Assembly: GCF_019061205.1 (NCBI RefSeq)
Contig: NZ_JAHQYH010000003.1
Location: 165,492-229,491, forward strand
DNA: 64,000 nt
Source of the DNA: Apilactobacillus waqarii
GTDB taxonomy: Bacteria > Bacillota > Bacilli > Lactobacillales > Lactobacillaceae
Reading direction: 5' to 3'
Shown: positions 8,851 to 20,107 of the stretch, in pieces
Layout of the letters: the number at the start of each line of letters is the position of its first letter
How positions within the stretch are numbered: the first letter of the stretch is position 1
Made by a program: the position numbers and the translations under genes
Notes under the pieces: generated by a model
What the model saw: only the letters and a program-made list of their open reading frames with translations
Told to the model about the DNA's origin: nothing
Databases searched by the model: none

Positions 8851-11112
8851 GTGCCAGTAAACGATTTAATTTCAGGAATGAATGATAAACAAAAAGAAGC
8901 AGTATTATGTACCGAAGGTCCTCTATTGATAATGGCCGGTGCAGGTAGTGGTAAGACCCGTGTCTTAACCCATCGCATTGCTTACTTAATCGAAGAAAAA
9001 AACGTATTGCCATGGAATATCCTAGCAATTACTTTTACCAATAAAGCAGCTCGTGAAATGAAAGAACGTGTTTCTAACCTACTAGATTACGGTGGAAACG
9101 ACGTTTGGATTTCTACTTTCCATGCTCTATGTGTCAGAATTTTAAGAAGACACATTGATAAGATTGGTTTTAACCGTGCATTTACCATTGCCGGTAGTAG
9201 TGAACAAAGAACCTTGGTAAAGAGAATTCTAAAGGATTTTGATATTGATCCTAAGAAGAATGATCCAAGAGCAATTCTTTCAGCTATTTCAAACGCTAAA
9301 AATGATTTATTAGATCCAATTCAATACAGTGAATCAATCGACCACAACAGTCCATTTGAAGAAACTGTATCTAAGGTTTATGACGAATACCAAAAACGTC
9401 TTCACGGAAACCAAGCATTGGACTTTGATGATTTAATCATGTTAACCATCCAATTGTTTGAATCCGACAAGGAAACATTGGAATACTACCAAAACAAATT
9501 CCAATACATTCACGTCGATGAATACCAAGATACCAATGAAGCTCAATACAAACTAGTTACTATGCTTGCTAAGAAGTACAGAAACATCTGTGTTGTTGGG
9601 GATTCTGATCAAAGTATCTACGGTTGGCGTGGTGCCAACATGAACAACATCTTGAACTTCCAAGATGATTACAACGATGCCCACACAACATTACTTGAAC
9701 AAAACTACCGTTCAACTAAGAACATCTTAAGTGCTGCTAACGACGTTATTCAAAACAACGTTGCTAGAAAGGCCAAAAACCTTTGGACTGAAAACAAAGA
9801 AGGGGACAAGGTTTCATACTACCGTGGCCAAAGCGAAATTGATGAAGCACGTTTCGCAGTTACCCAAATTCAAAAGATTATGGATGAAAAGCATTACTCA
9901 TACAATGATTTTGCTATCCTATACCGTACCAATGCTCAATCACGTATCATTGAAGAAACACTTCTAAAATCAAACATTCCATACAACATTGTTGGTGGAC
10001 ACAAGTTCTACGACCGAAAGGAAATCCAAGACATCTTGGCTTACCTAACATTAGTAGCTAACCCAAGTGATTCAATGAGTTTAGAACGTATCATCAATGA
10101 ACCTAAACGTGGAATTGGTGCATCAAGTGTTGATAAACTTAGAATTTTCGCCGGTGAAAACGGTTGGTCAATGCTAGAAGCTGCCAAGAACGTTGATTTA
10201 AACAACACACTTTCAAGTCGTGCTAGAAATTCAATTGCTGACTTTGCCAACGTGATGACTAAGATTCAAAAGGTTGCCAAAGAAGGTAGCGTAACAGATG
10301 TTGCCCAACACGTATTGGATGACACTGGTTACCTAGCAGAACTAAAGAAGACCAACTCACTTGAAAACAAAGCTCGAATTGAGAACATTGAAGAATTTAT
10401 TTCAGTAACTCAACAATTCGATACCAACAGAAGCGAAGAAGACAACGAAGATGGTAATGAACCACTAACTGACTTCTTAGCAGATCTTGCCTTAGTTTCC
10501 GCACAAGACGACGTTGAAGAAAATTCTCCACAAGTTACCCTAATGACACTTCATGCTGCCAAGGGTCTAGAATTCCCAGTTGTATTCTTAATGGGAATGG
10601 AAGAAGGAATCTTCCCACTAGGTCGTTCAATGGAAAATGAAAAGGAACTAGAAGAAGAACGTCGTTTAGCATACGTAGGAATTACCCGTGCACAAGAAAA
10701 ATTATTCTTAACTAACGCGTTCTCAAGAATGTTATATGGTCGTCGTCAAACTAATCCTGAATCTCGTTTTGTAAATGAAATTTCACCAGAATTGATTGAA
10801 TCAGAAAACAACTTTGCACAAAGCAGTACTGTAAAGACACCATTTGATTCAAACAGAAACCAACGTAATGCGCGTTTTGCGCAACAACGTGCTTACAAGC
10901 AACCAGCCAAGAAGGTTCAAAAACCCGAAGAAACTGGTGCTGACAAAAAGGCATGGACCGTTGGTGACAAGGTTGAACACAAGGCCTGGGGAACAGGTAC
11001 TGTTGTGAAAGTTAACGGTACTGGCGAAGATATGGAACTAGATATTGCCTTCCCAGACAAGGGATTAAAGAGACTATTAGCTGCATTCGCACCAATTCAA
11101 AAAGTTCAATAG
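8851..11112 (+). CDS. pcrA: ATP-dependent DNA helicase PcrA (UvrD/Rep family)
   Basis: 3'-5' superfamily 1 helicase for repair, replication-fork restart and rolling-circle replication. With GTG at 8851 it is 753 aa. Q-motif and Walker A are GAGSGKT (30-36), motif II DEYQDTN, motif III GDSDQSIYGWRGA, motif V VTLMTLHAAKGLEFPVVFL, motif VI YVGITRAQ. The C-terminus is the PcrA Tudor-like domain (GDKVEHKAWGTGTVV) that binds RNA polymerase. A GTG at 8842 is in frame but only 2 nt from AGAGGA (8834-8839), so 8851 is preferred. It leads the pcrA-ligA-camS run. Confidence 0.97.
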   Translation: MPVNDLISGMNDKQKEAVLCTEGPLLIMAGAGSGKTRVLTHRIAYLIEEKNVLPWNILAITFTNKAAREMKERVSNLLDYGGNDVWISTFHALCVRILRRHIDKIGFNRAFTIAGSSEQRTLVKRILKDFDIDPKKNDPRAILSAISNAKNDLLDPIQYSESIDHNSPFEETVSKVYDEYQKRLHGNQALDFDDLIMLTIQLFESDKETLEYYQNKFQYIHVDEYQDTNEAQYKLVTMLAKKYRNICVVGDSDQSIYGWRGANMNNILNFQDDYNDAHTTLLEQNYRSTKNILSAANDVIQNNVARKAKNLWTENKEGDKVSYYRGQSEIDEARFAVTQIQKIMDEKHYSYNDFAILYRTNAQSRIIEETLLKSNIPYNIVGGHKFYDRKEIQDILAYLTLVANPSDSMSLERIINEPKRGIGASSVDKLRIFAGENGWSMLEAAKNVDLNNTLSSRARNSIADFANVMTKIQKVAKEGSVTDVAQHVLDDTGYLAELKKTNSLENKARIENIEEFISVTQQFDTNRSEEDNEDGNEPLTDFLADLALVSAQDDVEENSPQVTLMTLHAAKGLEFPVVFLMGMEEGIFPLGRSMENEKELEEERRLAYVGITRAQEKLFLTNAFSRMLYGRRQTNPESRFVNEISPELIESENNFAQSSTVKTPFDSNRNQRNARFAQQRAYKQPAKKVQKPEETGADKKAWTVGDKVEHKAWGTGTVVKVNGTGEDMELDIAFPDKGLKRLLAAFAPIQKVQ

Positions 11113-11123
11113 AGGTGAGCTAA

Positions 11124-13142
<2,019 letters not shown>

Positions 13143-13160
13143 TTTGTGGAGGAAAGCAAA

Positions 13161-14261
13161 TTGAAAAAATTAAACGTTTTATTTGTAGCACTACTAAGTG
13201 CATTAGTGTTAGCAGCTTGTGGAAGCAACGATGACAGTAGCAGTTCATCTGGTACTCAAGTTATTTCCCAAACTAATAGCAATTATTATCAAGGTGTAAT
13301 TAAGAATGGTCACTACTTAACAAGTAAATCCAGAGGGGTTTCTGTTCAACAAAATGACAACCAATTGAACCTAAAAGGGTTTGAAAACGGATTACTAAGT
13401 ATCTCAAAGGATCAATTCCCAACAGATACATACATCTTACAAGAAGGCCAATACATCGACACTAGTACTGCCGAAGATTGGTTAGGTCGTAAGAGTAAGA
13501 ACAATCCTGATGGTTTAAACCCAGCAGGTAGTGATACTAAGGAACCACTTTACTTACAACAAATGGACGAACAAGATTTCATGGAACAAAGTCATGGCTC
13601 TCTAAAGATTAAGGGAATGACCGTTGGTCTTGGAATTAACTCCGTTTACTACTACCGTAAGGAAGCTTATGGTGCCGTTTACCAAAAGAAATTAAGCGAT
13701 AGTGATATTGAAAAACAAGGTAAGGAAATTGCTGACAAGGTATTACAACGTTTAAGACAAAAGAAGGACCTAAAGAACATTCCAATCGTAATTGCTTTAT
13801 ACAAACAAGCACCTAACGATAGTCTAGTCGGAGGTAACTTCTACTCATACTCAGTTAATAAGGCCGGATCAACCAGTGTTGATAACTGGAAATCACTAGA
13901 TATTAAGAACTATGTCCTACCAGATAGTTCAACTAGTGAAGTTAACAGTAATGACGAAGATGCTTTTGAAAACTTCAAGAACCAAGTACAAAAGTTCTTC
14001 CCTAACCTAAGTGGTGTTACTGCTCAAGCTCATTACGTTGATGGAAGCTTACGTGGTCTACACGTTAACATTACCACTCAATTCTATGGTCAAAGTGAAA
14101 TCATTAGTTTCACTCAATACGTCGCTTCTACAGCTAAGAAGTACTTACCAAACAACATTCCAATTGATATCCAAGTTAGTTCTTCAGAAGGAATTCAAAG
14201 CTTCTTATCAAGAAAAACTGGATCAAAGAATTTCTATACTCACGTTTTTACCAGTTACTAA
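13161..14261 (+). CDS. camS: CamS family lipoprotein (sex pheromone precursor family)
   Basis: 366 aa. TTG start at 13161 follows GGAGGA (13149-13154) and gives a clean lipoprotein signal: KK, hydrophobic core, lipobox LAAC with Cys20. An upstream in-frame GTG at 13146 overlaps that SD. The body (about 30-366) matches the CamS family, named for enterococcal cAM373, whose pheromone is cut from the signal peptide. Whether this signal peptide yields a pheromone here is unknown. Location ligA-camS-gatC is conserved in Lactobacillaceae. Confidence 0.88.
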   Translation: MKKLNVLFVALLSALVLAACGSNDDSSSSSGTQVISQTNSNYYQGVIKNGHYLTSKSRGVSVQQNDNQLNLKGFENGLLSISKDQFPTDTYILQEGQYIDTSTAEDWLGRKSKNNPDGLNPAGSDTKEPLYLQQMDEQDFMEQSHGSLKIKGMTVGLGINSVYYYRKEAYGAVYQKKLSDSDIEKQGKEIADKVLQRLRQKKDLKNIPIVIALYKQAPNDSLVGGNFYSYSVNKAGSTSVDNWKSLDIKNYVLPDSSTSEVNSNDEDAFENFKNQVQKFFPNLSGVTAQAHYVDGSLRGLHVNITTQFYGQSEIISFTQYVASTAKKYLPNNIPIDIQVSSSEGIQSFLSRKTGSKNFYTHVFTSY

Positions 14262-14275
14262 TGTGAATGTGTTAA

Positions 14276-14293
14276 AATACTGATAGCAGTATT
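14276..14293 (+). repeat. Small palindrome between camS and gatC
   Basis: AATACTG (14276-14282), 4-nt loop, CAGTATT (14287-14293). No T-run follows, so it is not a clear terminator. It may be a weak pause or processing site ahead of gatC. Confidence 0.4.
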
Positions 14294-14323
14294 ATCAATA
14301 TATATAAGAAAGAGGGAACAACG

Positions 14324-14629
14324 ATGTCTGAAAAAATTAGTAAAGAGACAGTAAGTCACGTTGCATCATTGGCTAAGCTAGAATTAACCGATGAACAACT
14401 ACCATACTTTACTGACCAATTAGGTAGTATCATGGGAATTTTTGATTCCTTAAATGATGTAGATACTAGCAATGTCGAACCAACATTTAGTGTTACAGAT
14501 CAAATTAACGTTATGAGAGAAGATGTTGCTGATAATTGGGGACAAAGGGATGCATTACTAGATAACGCACCAGATGTTTCCGACGGATTAATTAGAACAC
14601 CTACAATCATTGATGAAAGCGGGGACTAG
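14324..14629 (+). CDS. gatC: Asp-tRNA(Asn)/Glu-tRNA(Gln) amidotransferase subunit C
   Basis: 101 aa. Wraps around GatA and stabilises the GatCAB complex. Family motifs are [12 protein letters not shown] near 11-22 and the [15 protein letters not shown] stretch near 43-57. ATG follows AAAGAGGG. Its TAG stop overlaps the GTG start of gatA (TAGTG), a tight coupling. Confidence 0.96.
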   Translation: MSEKISKETVSHVASLAKLELTDEQLPYFTDQLGSIMGIFDSLNDVDTSNVEPTFSVTDQINVMREDVADNWGQRDALLDNAPDVSDGLIRTPTIIDESGD

Positions 14630-16095
14630 TGAAGATGGACTATTTAGGAAAAGATATTTTTAGCATTCACGAAAGCCTAGTTAATGGTGATATTACCGCC
14701 GAAGAATTAACAAGACAAACAATTGAAAATGCTAAGAAGAACGATGAAGATATTAACGCTTTCGTCGTTTTCGATGAAGAAAATGCAATTAAGCAAGCCC
14801 AAGAAATTGATAAGGCCGGAATTGACCCAGATAACGTATTATCAGGTATTCCAGTTGCTATGAAAGATAACATGTTAACCAAGGGTGTATTAACATCTGC
14901 AGGTTCAAAGATGCTATCAAACTTCAAACCAATCATTGATGGTACAGCCGTTGCTAAGATGAAAGAAGCAGGCACTATCAACATTGGTAAGACCAACATG
15001 GATGAATTCGCCATGGGTGGTTCAACTGAAACTTCATTCCATGGTAAGACTAAGAACCCATGGAACTTAGACAAGGTACCTGGTGGATCATCAGGTGGTG
15101 CCGCTGCTGCAGTTGCTGCAGGGGATGTCTTAGTATCACTAGGTTCAGATACCGGTGGTTCAATCAGACAACCAGCATCATTTAACGGTATCGTTGGTAT
15201 GAAACCAACATACGGTCGTGTATCTAGATGGGGATTAATTGCATTCGCATCAAGTTTAGACCAAATCGGTCCATTGACTAGAACTGTTAAGGATAACGCC
15301 GTAGTTCTAAATGCCATTGCTGGTAAAGATGAACATGATATGACAAGTTCAAACAAGGAAGTTCCTGACTTTACTGCAAACATCGATAAAGGTGTTAAGG
15401 GTATGAAGATTGCTTTACCTAAGGAATACTTAGGTGAAGGTGTCGACAAGGATGTTCAAGACGCTATTTTAGCCGCTGCTGACAAGTACCGTGAATTAGG
15501 TGCAACTGTTGAAGAAGTATCTCTTCCAAACAGTAAGTACGGTGTAGCAGCTTACTACATCATTGCTCCTTCAGAAGCATCATCAAACTTACAACGTTTC
15601 GATGGAATTCGTTACGGTTACAGAGCAGAAGATGCTAAGAACCTAGAAGAATTATACGTTAAGAGTCGTTCACAAGGTTTTGGAGATGAAGTTAAGCGTC
15701 GTATCATGGTTGGTACTTACTCATTATCAGCTGGTTTCTTTGATGCTTACTTCAAGAAGGCCGCTGAAGTTCGTACTTTAATCATTGACGACTTCAAGAA
15801 GGTTTTCCAAGATTACGATGTGATCTTAACTCCAACAGCTCCTACTCCAGCATACAGCTTGAAGGATGAAAAAGACCCAATCACTATGTACATGAATGAT
15901 ATTCTAACCATTCCTGTTAACATGGCAGGTCTTCCAGGAATGTCAGTTCCTGCAGGTTTCTCAGACGGACTACCAATTGGTATGCAATTAATCGGTAAGC
16001 CATTTGATGAATCAACTTTATACCAAGCTGCTTACGCTTTCGAACAAAACACTGATTTCCATAAGCAAGATCCAAAGATGGGGGGAGCACAATAA
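14629..16095 (+). CDS. gatA: Asp-tRNA(Asn)/Glu-tRNA(Gln) amidotransferase subunit A
   Basis: Glutaminase subunit that releases ammonia for transamidation of mischarged Glu-tRNA(Gln) or Asp-tRNA(Asn). 488 aa. The amidase Ser-cisSer-Lys triad is visible: Lys79 (VAMKDN), Ser154 (PGGSSGG), Ser178 (DTGGSIRQ). GTG at 14629 overlaps the gatC stop. An ATG at 14635 is an alternative two codons in. Its TAA stop overlaps the gatB ATG (TAATG). Confidence 0.97.
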   Translation: MKMDYLGKDIFSIHESLVNGDITAEELTRQTIENAKKNDEDINAFVVFDEENAIKQAQEIDKAGIDPDNVLSGIPVAMKDNMLTKGVLTSAGSKMLSNFKPIIDGTAVAKMKEAGTINIGKTNMDEFAMGGSTETSFHGKTKNPWNLDKVPGGSSGGAAAAVAAGDVLVSLGSDTGGSIRQPASFNGIVGMKPTYGRVSRWGLIAFASSLDQIGPLTRTVKDNAVVLNAIAGKDEHDMTSSNKEVPDFTANIDKGVKGMKIALPKEYLGEGVDKDVQDAILAAADKYRELGATVEEVSLPNSKYGVAAYYIIAPSEASSNLQRFDGIRYGYRAEDAKNLEELYVKSRSQGFGDEVKRRIMVGTYSLSAGFFDAYFKKAAEVRTLIIDDFKKVFQDYDVILTPTAPTPAYSLKDEKDPITMYMNDILTIPVNMAGLPGMSVPAGFSDGLPIGMQLIGKPFDESTLYQAAYAFEQNTDFHKQDPKMGGAQ

Positions 16096-17516
16096 TGAAC
16101 TTTGAAACTACAATTGGACTAGAAGTCCACGTTGAATTAAAGACTAACTCTAAGATTTTCAGTCCATCTCCCGTACAATACGGGGTTGACCCTAACTTAA
16201 ACACCAACGTAATTGATTGGGGATACCCAGGGGTATTACCATCAACCAACAAAGGTGTTGTTAAATCAGGTATTATGGCTGCTTTAGCACTACATGCTGA
16301 AGTTGAAAAACACCCTCACTTTGATCGTAAAAACTACTTCTATCCAGATAATCCAAAGGCTTACCAAATCACACAAAAGGATACTCCTGATGCCCATGAT
16401 GGTTGGATTGAAATCGAAGTAGACGGTAAGAAGAAGAAAATCGGTATCGAAGAAATGCACATTGAAGAAGATGCCGGTAAGAATACCCACGGAAACAAGT
16501 TCTCTTACGTTGACTTGAACCGTCAAGGTACTCCACTTATCGAAATTGTTTCAAAACCAGACATCGCTTCACCTGATGAAGCATATGCTTACCTTGAAGC
16601 TTTACGTGAAAGAATCCTATTTACAGGAATTTCTGACGTTAAGATGGAAGAAGGTTCAATGCGTGTGGACGTTAACGTTTCAATCCGCCCATACGGTCAA
16701 AAAGAATTCGGTACTAAGGTCGAATTAAAGAACTTGAACTCATTTAACTACGTAAGAAAAGGTCTTGCATACGAAGAAAAACGTCAACAACGTGTAATCA
16801 TGGCTGGTGGCGAAATTCAACAAGAAACTAGACGTTTCGATGAAACAACTGGTAAGACTGTCCTAATGCGTGTTAAGGAAGGTGCGGATGATTACAGATA
16901 CTTCCCAGAACCTGACCTACCAGCACTAGACATCACAGATGCATGGATCAACGAAATTAACGATTCAATGCCTGAAATGCCAGCTAGTCGTCGTCAACGT
17001 TACGTTAACGACTTTGGTTTGAAGGACTACGATGCAATGGTTCTTACTCAAACTAAGGAAATGGCTGACTTCTTCGATGCCATGATTAAATTAGGTGCAG
17101 ATCCTAAGATGGCATCTAACTACCTACAAGTTAACGTTAACGCTTACTTGAATGATGAACAAAAAGACTTATCTGAAACTGAAATTACACCAGAAAACTT
17201 AGCTACAATGATTAAGCTAATTGAAGACGGTACTATTTCATCTAAGATGGCTAAGAAAGTCTTCAAGGGTATTACTGAAGGTAAAGAACCTAAGAAGTTC
17301 GTTGAAGACAATGGAATGGTTCAATTATCAGATCCAGCACAATTACAACCAATTATTGATGAAGTGCTATCAAACAACCCACAATCTGTGGAAGACTTCC
17401 ATAATGGTAAAGACCGTGCTATTGGTTTCTTAGTTGGTCAAATTATGAAACAAACTCGTGGTAAAGCTAACCCACAAGTTGTTAACAAGTTATTAATGGC
17501 ATCCATTAATAAATAA
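16095..17516 (+). CDS. gatB: Asp-tRNA(Asn)/Glu-tRNA(Gln) amidotransferase subunit B
   Basis: Kinase/transamidase subunit, 473 aa. The N-terminal cradle domain begins [19 protein letters not shown] and contains [17 protein letters not shown] and EEDAGK. The C-terminal YqeY-like tail domain (about 330-473) ends [15 protein letters not shown]. The cysteine positions of the zinc site are not in the usual CxxC form, as in many Firmicutes. Last gene of gatCAB. dagK follows after 19 nt. Confidence 0.97.
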   Translation: MNFETTIGLEVHVELKTNSKIFSPSPVQYGVDPNLNTNVIDWGYPGVLPSTNKGVVKSGIMAALALHAEVEKHPHFDRKNYFYPDNPKAYQITQKDTPDAHDGWIEIEVDGKKKKIGIEEMHIEEDAGKNTHGNKFSYVDLNRQGTPLIEIVSKPDIASPDEAYAYLEALRERILFTGISDVKMEEGSMRVDVNVSIRPYGQKEFGTKVELKNLNSFNYVRKGLAYEEKRQQRVIMAGGEIQQETRRFDETTGKTVLMRVKEGADDYRYFPEPDLPALDITDAWINEINDSMPEMPASRRQRYVNDFGLKDYDAMVLTQTKEMADFFDAMIKLGADPKMASNYLQVNVNAYLNDEQKDLSETEITPENLATMIKLIEDGTISSKMAKKVFKGITEGKEPKKFVEDNGMVQLSDPAQLQPIIDEVLSNNPQSVEDFHNGKDRAIGFLVGQIMKQTRGKANPQVVNKLLMASINK

Positions 17517-17535
17517 AGTTTAGGAGAATTTGGAA

Positions 17536-18516
17536 ATGCAAAAAAGGGCACGTGTAATATACAATCCAACATCTGGCCGTGAGGCTTTGAAACGCAACCT
17601 GATTGATATTCTCGCTGTTTTCGAAGAAGCTGGTTATGAAACTAGTGCATACGCAACCACTCCTAAACCTAACTCAGCACGCGATGAAGCCAAGAGAGCA
17701 TCATTGGATGGCTTTGACTTAATCGTTGCTGCTGGTGGGGATGGAACTATTAACGAAGTTGTTAATGGGATTGCACCACTAGAAAAACGTCCTAAGCTAG
17801 CAATTATTCCAGCTGGGACTACCAATGACTTTGCCCGTGCATTGCATATTCCAAGAGAAAATCCAATTGAGGCGGCCAAAGTTGTTTTGAAAGGCCAAAC
17901 TTTTAACATGGACATTGGTAAAGCTGGAGAAAAATATTTCATGAATATCGCTGGTGGAGGTTTGTTAACCGAATTAACCTACGATGTTCCTTCAGATTTA
18001 AAGACCATTTTTGGTTACTTGGCTTATCTAGTTCGTGGAGCTGAGTTGCTTCCAAGAATTAAGCCAATCGAAATGGATCTTGAATATGATGGTGGAGAAT
18101 TCAAAGGTAAAGCTTCAATGTTTTTACTTGCTATGACTAACTCAATCGGTGGTTTGGAACAAATCGTTCCTGACGCCAAGTTAGATGATGGTAAGTTTAC
18201 AATGATTATTGTTAAGACCAGTAACATCGTTGAAATTGTTCAACTACTTGCGAAAGTCTTAAGTGGTGGTCGCCATATCAATGACCCTCGAATCATTTAC
18301 AAGAAGACCAGCAAGTTAGTTGCTAATCCTGTCGAAGACAAGATGCAAATTAACCTTGATGGTGAATATGGTGGCGACGCACCAATGACGTTTGTTGACT
18401 TAAAGCAACATATTGAAATGTTTGCTAATGTCGATGAAATGCCAAAGAAGTCTATCAGTTTTGATGCTGAAAAGGCCGAAAGAGAATTCGTCGATAAAGT
18501 TGATAAATTATCATAG
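17536..18516 (+). CDS. dagK: Diacylglycerol kinase (DagK/DgkB type lipid kinase)
   Basis: Recycles diacylglycerol left over by lipoteichoic acid synthesis into phosphatidic acid, which ties in functionally with ltaS at 61.5 kb. 326 aa from the ATG at 17536 (TAGGAG 10 nt upstream; the TTG at 17530 would be only 3 nt from the SD). Catalytic loop GGDGTINE (67-74), early NPTSG motif (10-14), the PAGTTNDFARAL motif near 95 and MNIAGGG near 136. Ends before a long hairpin terminator. Confidence 0.93.
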   Translation: MQKRARVIYNPTSGREALKRNLIDILAVFEEAGYETSAYATTPKPNSARDEAKRASLDGFDLIVAAGGDGTINEVVNGIAPLEKRPKLAIIPAGTTNDFARALHIPRENPIEAAKVVLKGQTFNMDIGKAGEKYFMNIAGGGLLTELTYDVPSDLKTIFGYLAYLVRGAELLPRIKPIEMDLEYDGGEFKGKASMFLLAMTNSIGGLEQIVPDAKLDDGKFTMIIVKTSNIVEIVQLLAKVLSGGRHINDPRIIYKKTSKLVANPVEDKMQINLDGEYGGDAPMTFVDLKQHIEMFANVDEMPKKSISFDAEKAEREFVDKVDKLS

Positions 18517-18531
18517 TGGAATTTAAAAACG

Positions 18532-18582
18532 AAAAGTTTTGTTGTATGATTATTTTAGAAGATTACAACAAAACTTTTTTGT
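18532..18582 (+). terminator. Long hairpin terminator after dagK
   Basis: AAAAGTTTTGTTGTA (18532-18546) is exactly complementary to TACAACAAAACTTTT (18564-18578), a 15-bp AT-rich stem with a 17-nt loop and a T-run. Confidence 0.8.
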
Positions 18583-18600
18583 TTAGAAAAAGGGGTAAAT

Positions 18601-19968
18601 ATGAAATTTAAAGCACCAGTTACAAAGAACGAAGAATATGAAGTCGATATTATCGACTTAACTTACCAAGGCTTGGGAGTAGCCAAGATTGAGGATTATC
18701 CTTTGTTTATTGAAGACACTCTTCCAGGCGAAAAAGCTTTGATTAAGGTAATCAAAGTTAACCAAAACTTTGGTTTCGCGAAGTTAGAAAAGTTACTAAC
18801 TAAATCACCAGATCGTGTAGAAAACATCGACAGAAACTACACTCGTACAGGAATCGCTCCATTACAACATCTAAAATACGATGCTCAATTGGAATTCAAA
18901 CAACACCAAATCCAAGAACTTTTCGATAAGTCAAAGATGGATGTTGAAGTATTGCCAACTATTGGGATGGATAACCCAACTCATTACAGAAACAAGGCCC
19001 AAATTCCAGTTCGTTCAATTAATGGAAAACTACAAACTGGTTTCTTCCGTAAGCACTCACACGACCTAGTAACCATTGAAGATTTCTACATTCAAGATCC
19101 TGAAATCGACAAGGCTATCGTTGTTGTTAGAGACATTCTACGTAAGTACCACATCGAACCATACAATGAAACTAAGCACAGTGGTGTGATTAGAAACATC
19201 ATGGTTAGAAGAGGTCATTACACTAACGAAATGATGATTGGTTTGATTACTCGTACCAAGAAGATTCCAATGGTTGATATCATCGTCCGTGAAATCAAAG
19301 AAGCCTTACCAGAAGTAACAAGTATCATGCAAAACATCAACTTGTCAGATGGTAACGGATTGTTAGGTAAGAGTACCGTTTGCCTTGATGGTAAGAAGTA
19401 CATCGAAGATAAGTTACTTGGTTTGAAGTTCGCTATTTCATTGAACTCATTCTACCAAGTTAACCCAGAACAAACTGAAAAGCTTTACTCTCTAGCAATC
19501 GAAAAGGCGCAACTAGATGGTACTCAAACAGTAATCGATGCTTACTGTGGTATCGGGACTATCTCATTAGCCGTTGCTGAACATGCTAAGAAGGTTTATG
19601 GTGTGGAAATTGTTAAGGAAGCCATCGAAGATGCTAAGATTAACGCTCAAAAGAACCACATCAACAACACTACTTTTGTAACCGGTAGTGCTGAAGACCA
19701 AATGGAAAAATGGCAAGCACAAGGATTGAAACCAGATGTTATCATGGTTGATCCTCCACGTAAGGGACTTGCATCATCATTCATCGATAGTGCTGCTCAA
19801 GTAGCACCTAAGAAGATTGTTTATGTATCATGTAACCCATCAACATTAGTACGTGATGCTCGTCGTTTAGCTGAATACGGTTATGAAATTACTCAACCAG
19901 TTCAACCGGTTGACCAATTTCCACAAACTGTTCACGTTGAATCAGTGACAGTGTTTGAAAAGAAATAG
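18601..19968 (+). CDS. rlmCD: 23S rRNA (uracil-C5) methyltransferase RlmCD
   Basis: RumA-type SAM methyltransferase, 455 aa, expected to methylate 23S rRNA U747 and U1939. N-terminal TRAM domain (about 1-60), SAM-binding motif DAYCGIGTISLAVAE near 317-331, MVDPPRKGL near 382, and catalytic Cys411 in YVSCNPSTL. Lacks an obvious N-terminal 4Fe-4S cysteine set, as usual for Firmicutes members. It is the last core gene before the defence island. Confidence 0.93.
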   Translation: MKFKAPVTKNEEYEVDIIDLTYQGLGVAKIEDYPLFIEDTLPGEKALIKVIKVNQNFGFAKLEKLLTKSPDRVENIDRNYTRTGIAPLQHLKYDAQLEFKQHQIQELFDKSKMDVEVLPTIGMDNPTHYRNKAQIPVRSINGKLQTGFFRKHSHDLVTIEDFYIQDPEIDKAIVVVRDILRKYHIEPYNETKHSGVIRNIMVRRGHYTNEMMIGLITRTKKIPMVDIIVREIKEALPEVTSIMQNINLSDGNGLLGKSTVCLDGKKYIEDKLLGLKFAISLNSFYQVNPEQTEKLYSLAIEKAQLDGTQTVIDAYCGIGTISLAVAEHAKKVYGVEIVKEAIEDAKINAQKNHINNTTFVTGSAEDQMEKWQAQGLKPDVIMVDPPRKGLASSFIDSAAQVAPKKIVYVSCNPSTLVRDARRLAEYGYEITQPVQPVDQFPQTVHVESVTVFEKK

Positions 19969-19975
19969 ATTAAGA

Positions 19976-20008
19976 AAAAGACACCCTGTGAGAGGGTGCC
20001 TTTTTTTA
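19976..20008 (+). terminator. Terminator after rlmCD (T1)
   Basis: CACCCT (19982-19987), 5-nt loop, AGGGTG (19993-19998), then seven T residues. Its core resembles the terminators after res and mrr. Confidence 0.9.
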
Positions 20009-20047
20009 GTTTAATATTAAAATAATATAACTATTTATTAAATGCTG

Positions 20048-20076
20048 TTGTTTAAGCTCAATATTACATTTATACT
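20048..20076 (+). promoter_or_regulatory. Promoter of the type III restriction-modification operon
   Basis: TTGTTT (20048-20053), 17-nt spacer, TATACT (20071-20076). Transcription would begin near 20083, ahead of the SD GAGAGGA (20092-20098). Confidence 0.65.
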
Positions 20077-20107
20077 TTAAATATAAATACTGAGAGGATT
20101 TTTTGGA

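Noticed and set aside
14667..15449. 260-aa open frame on the minus strand inside gatA
   Set aside because: Antisense shadow of a strongly coding gene; composition is odd, with no SD and no recognisable domain.
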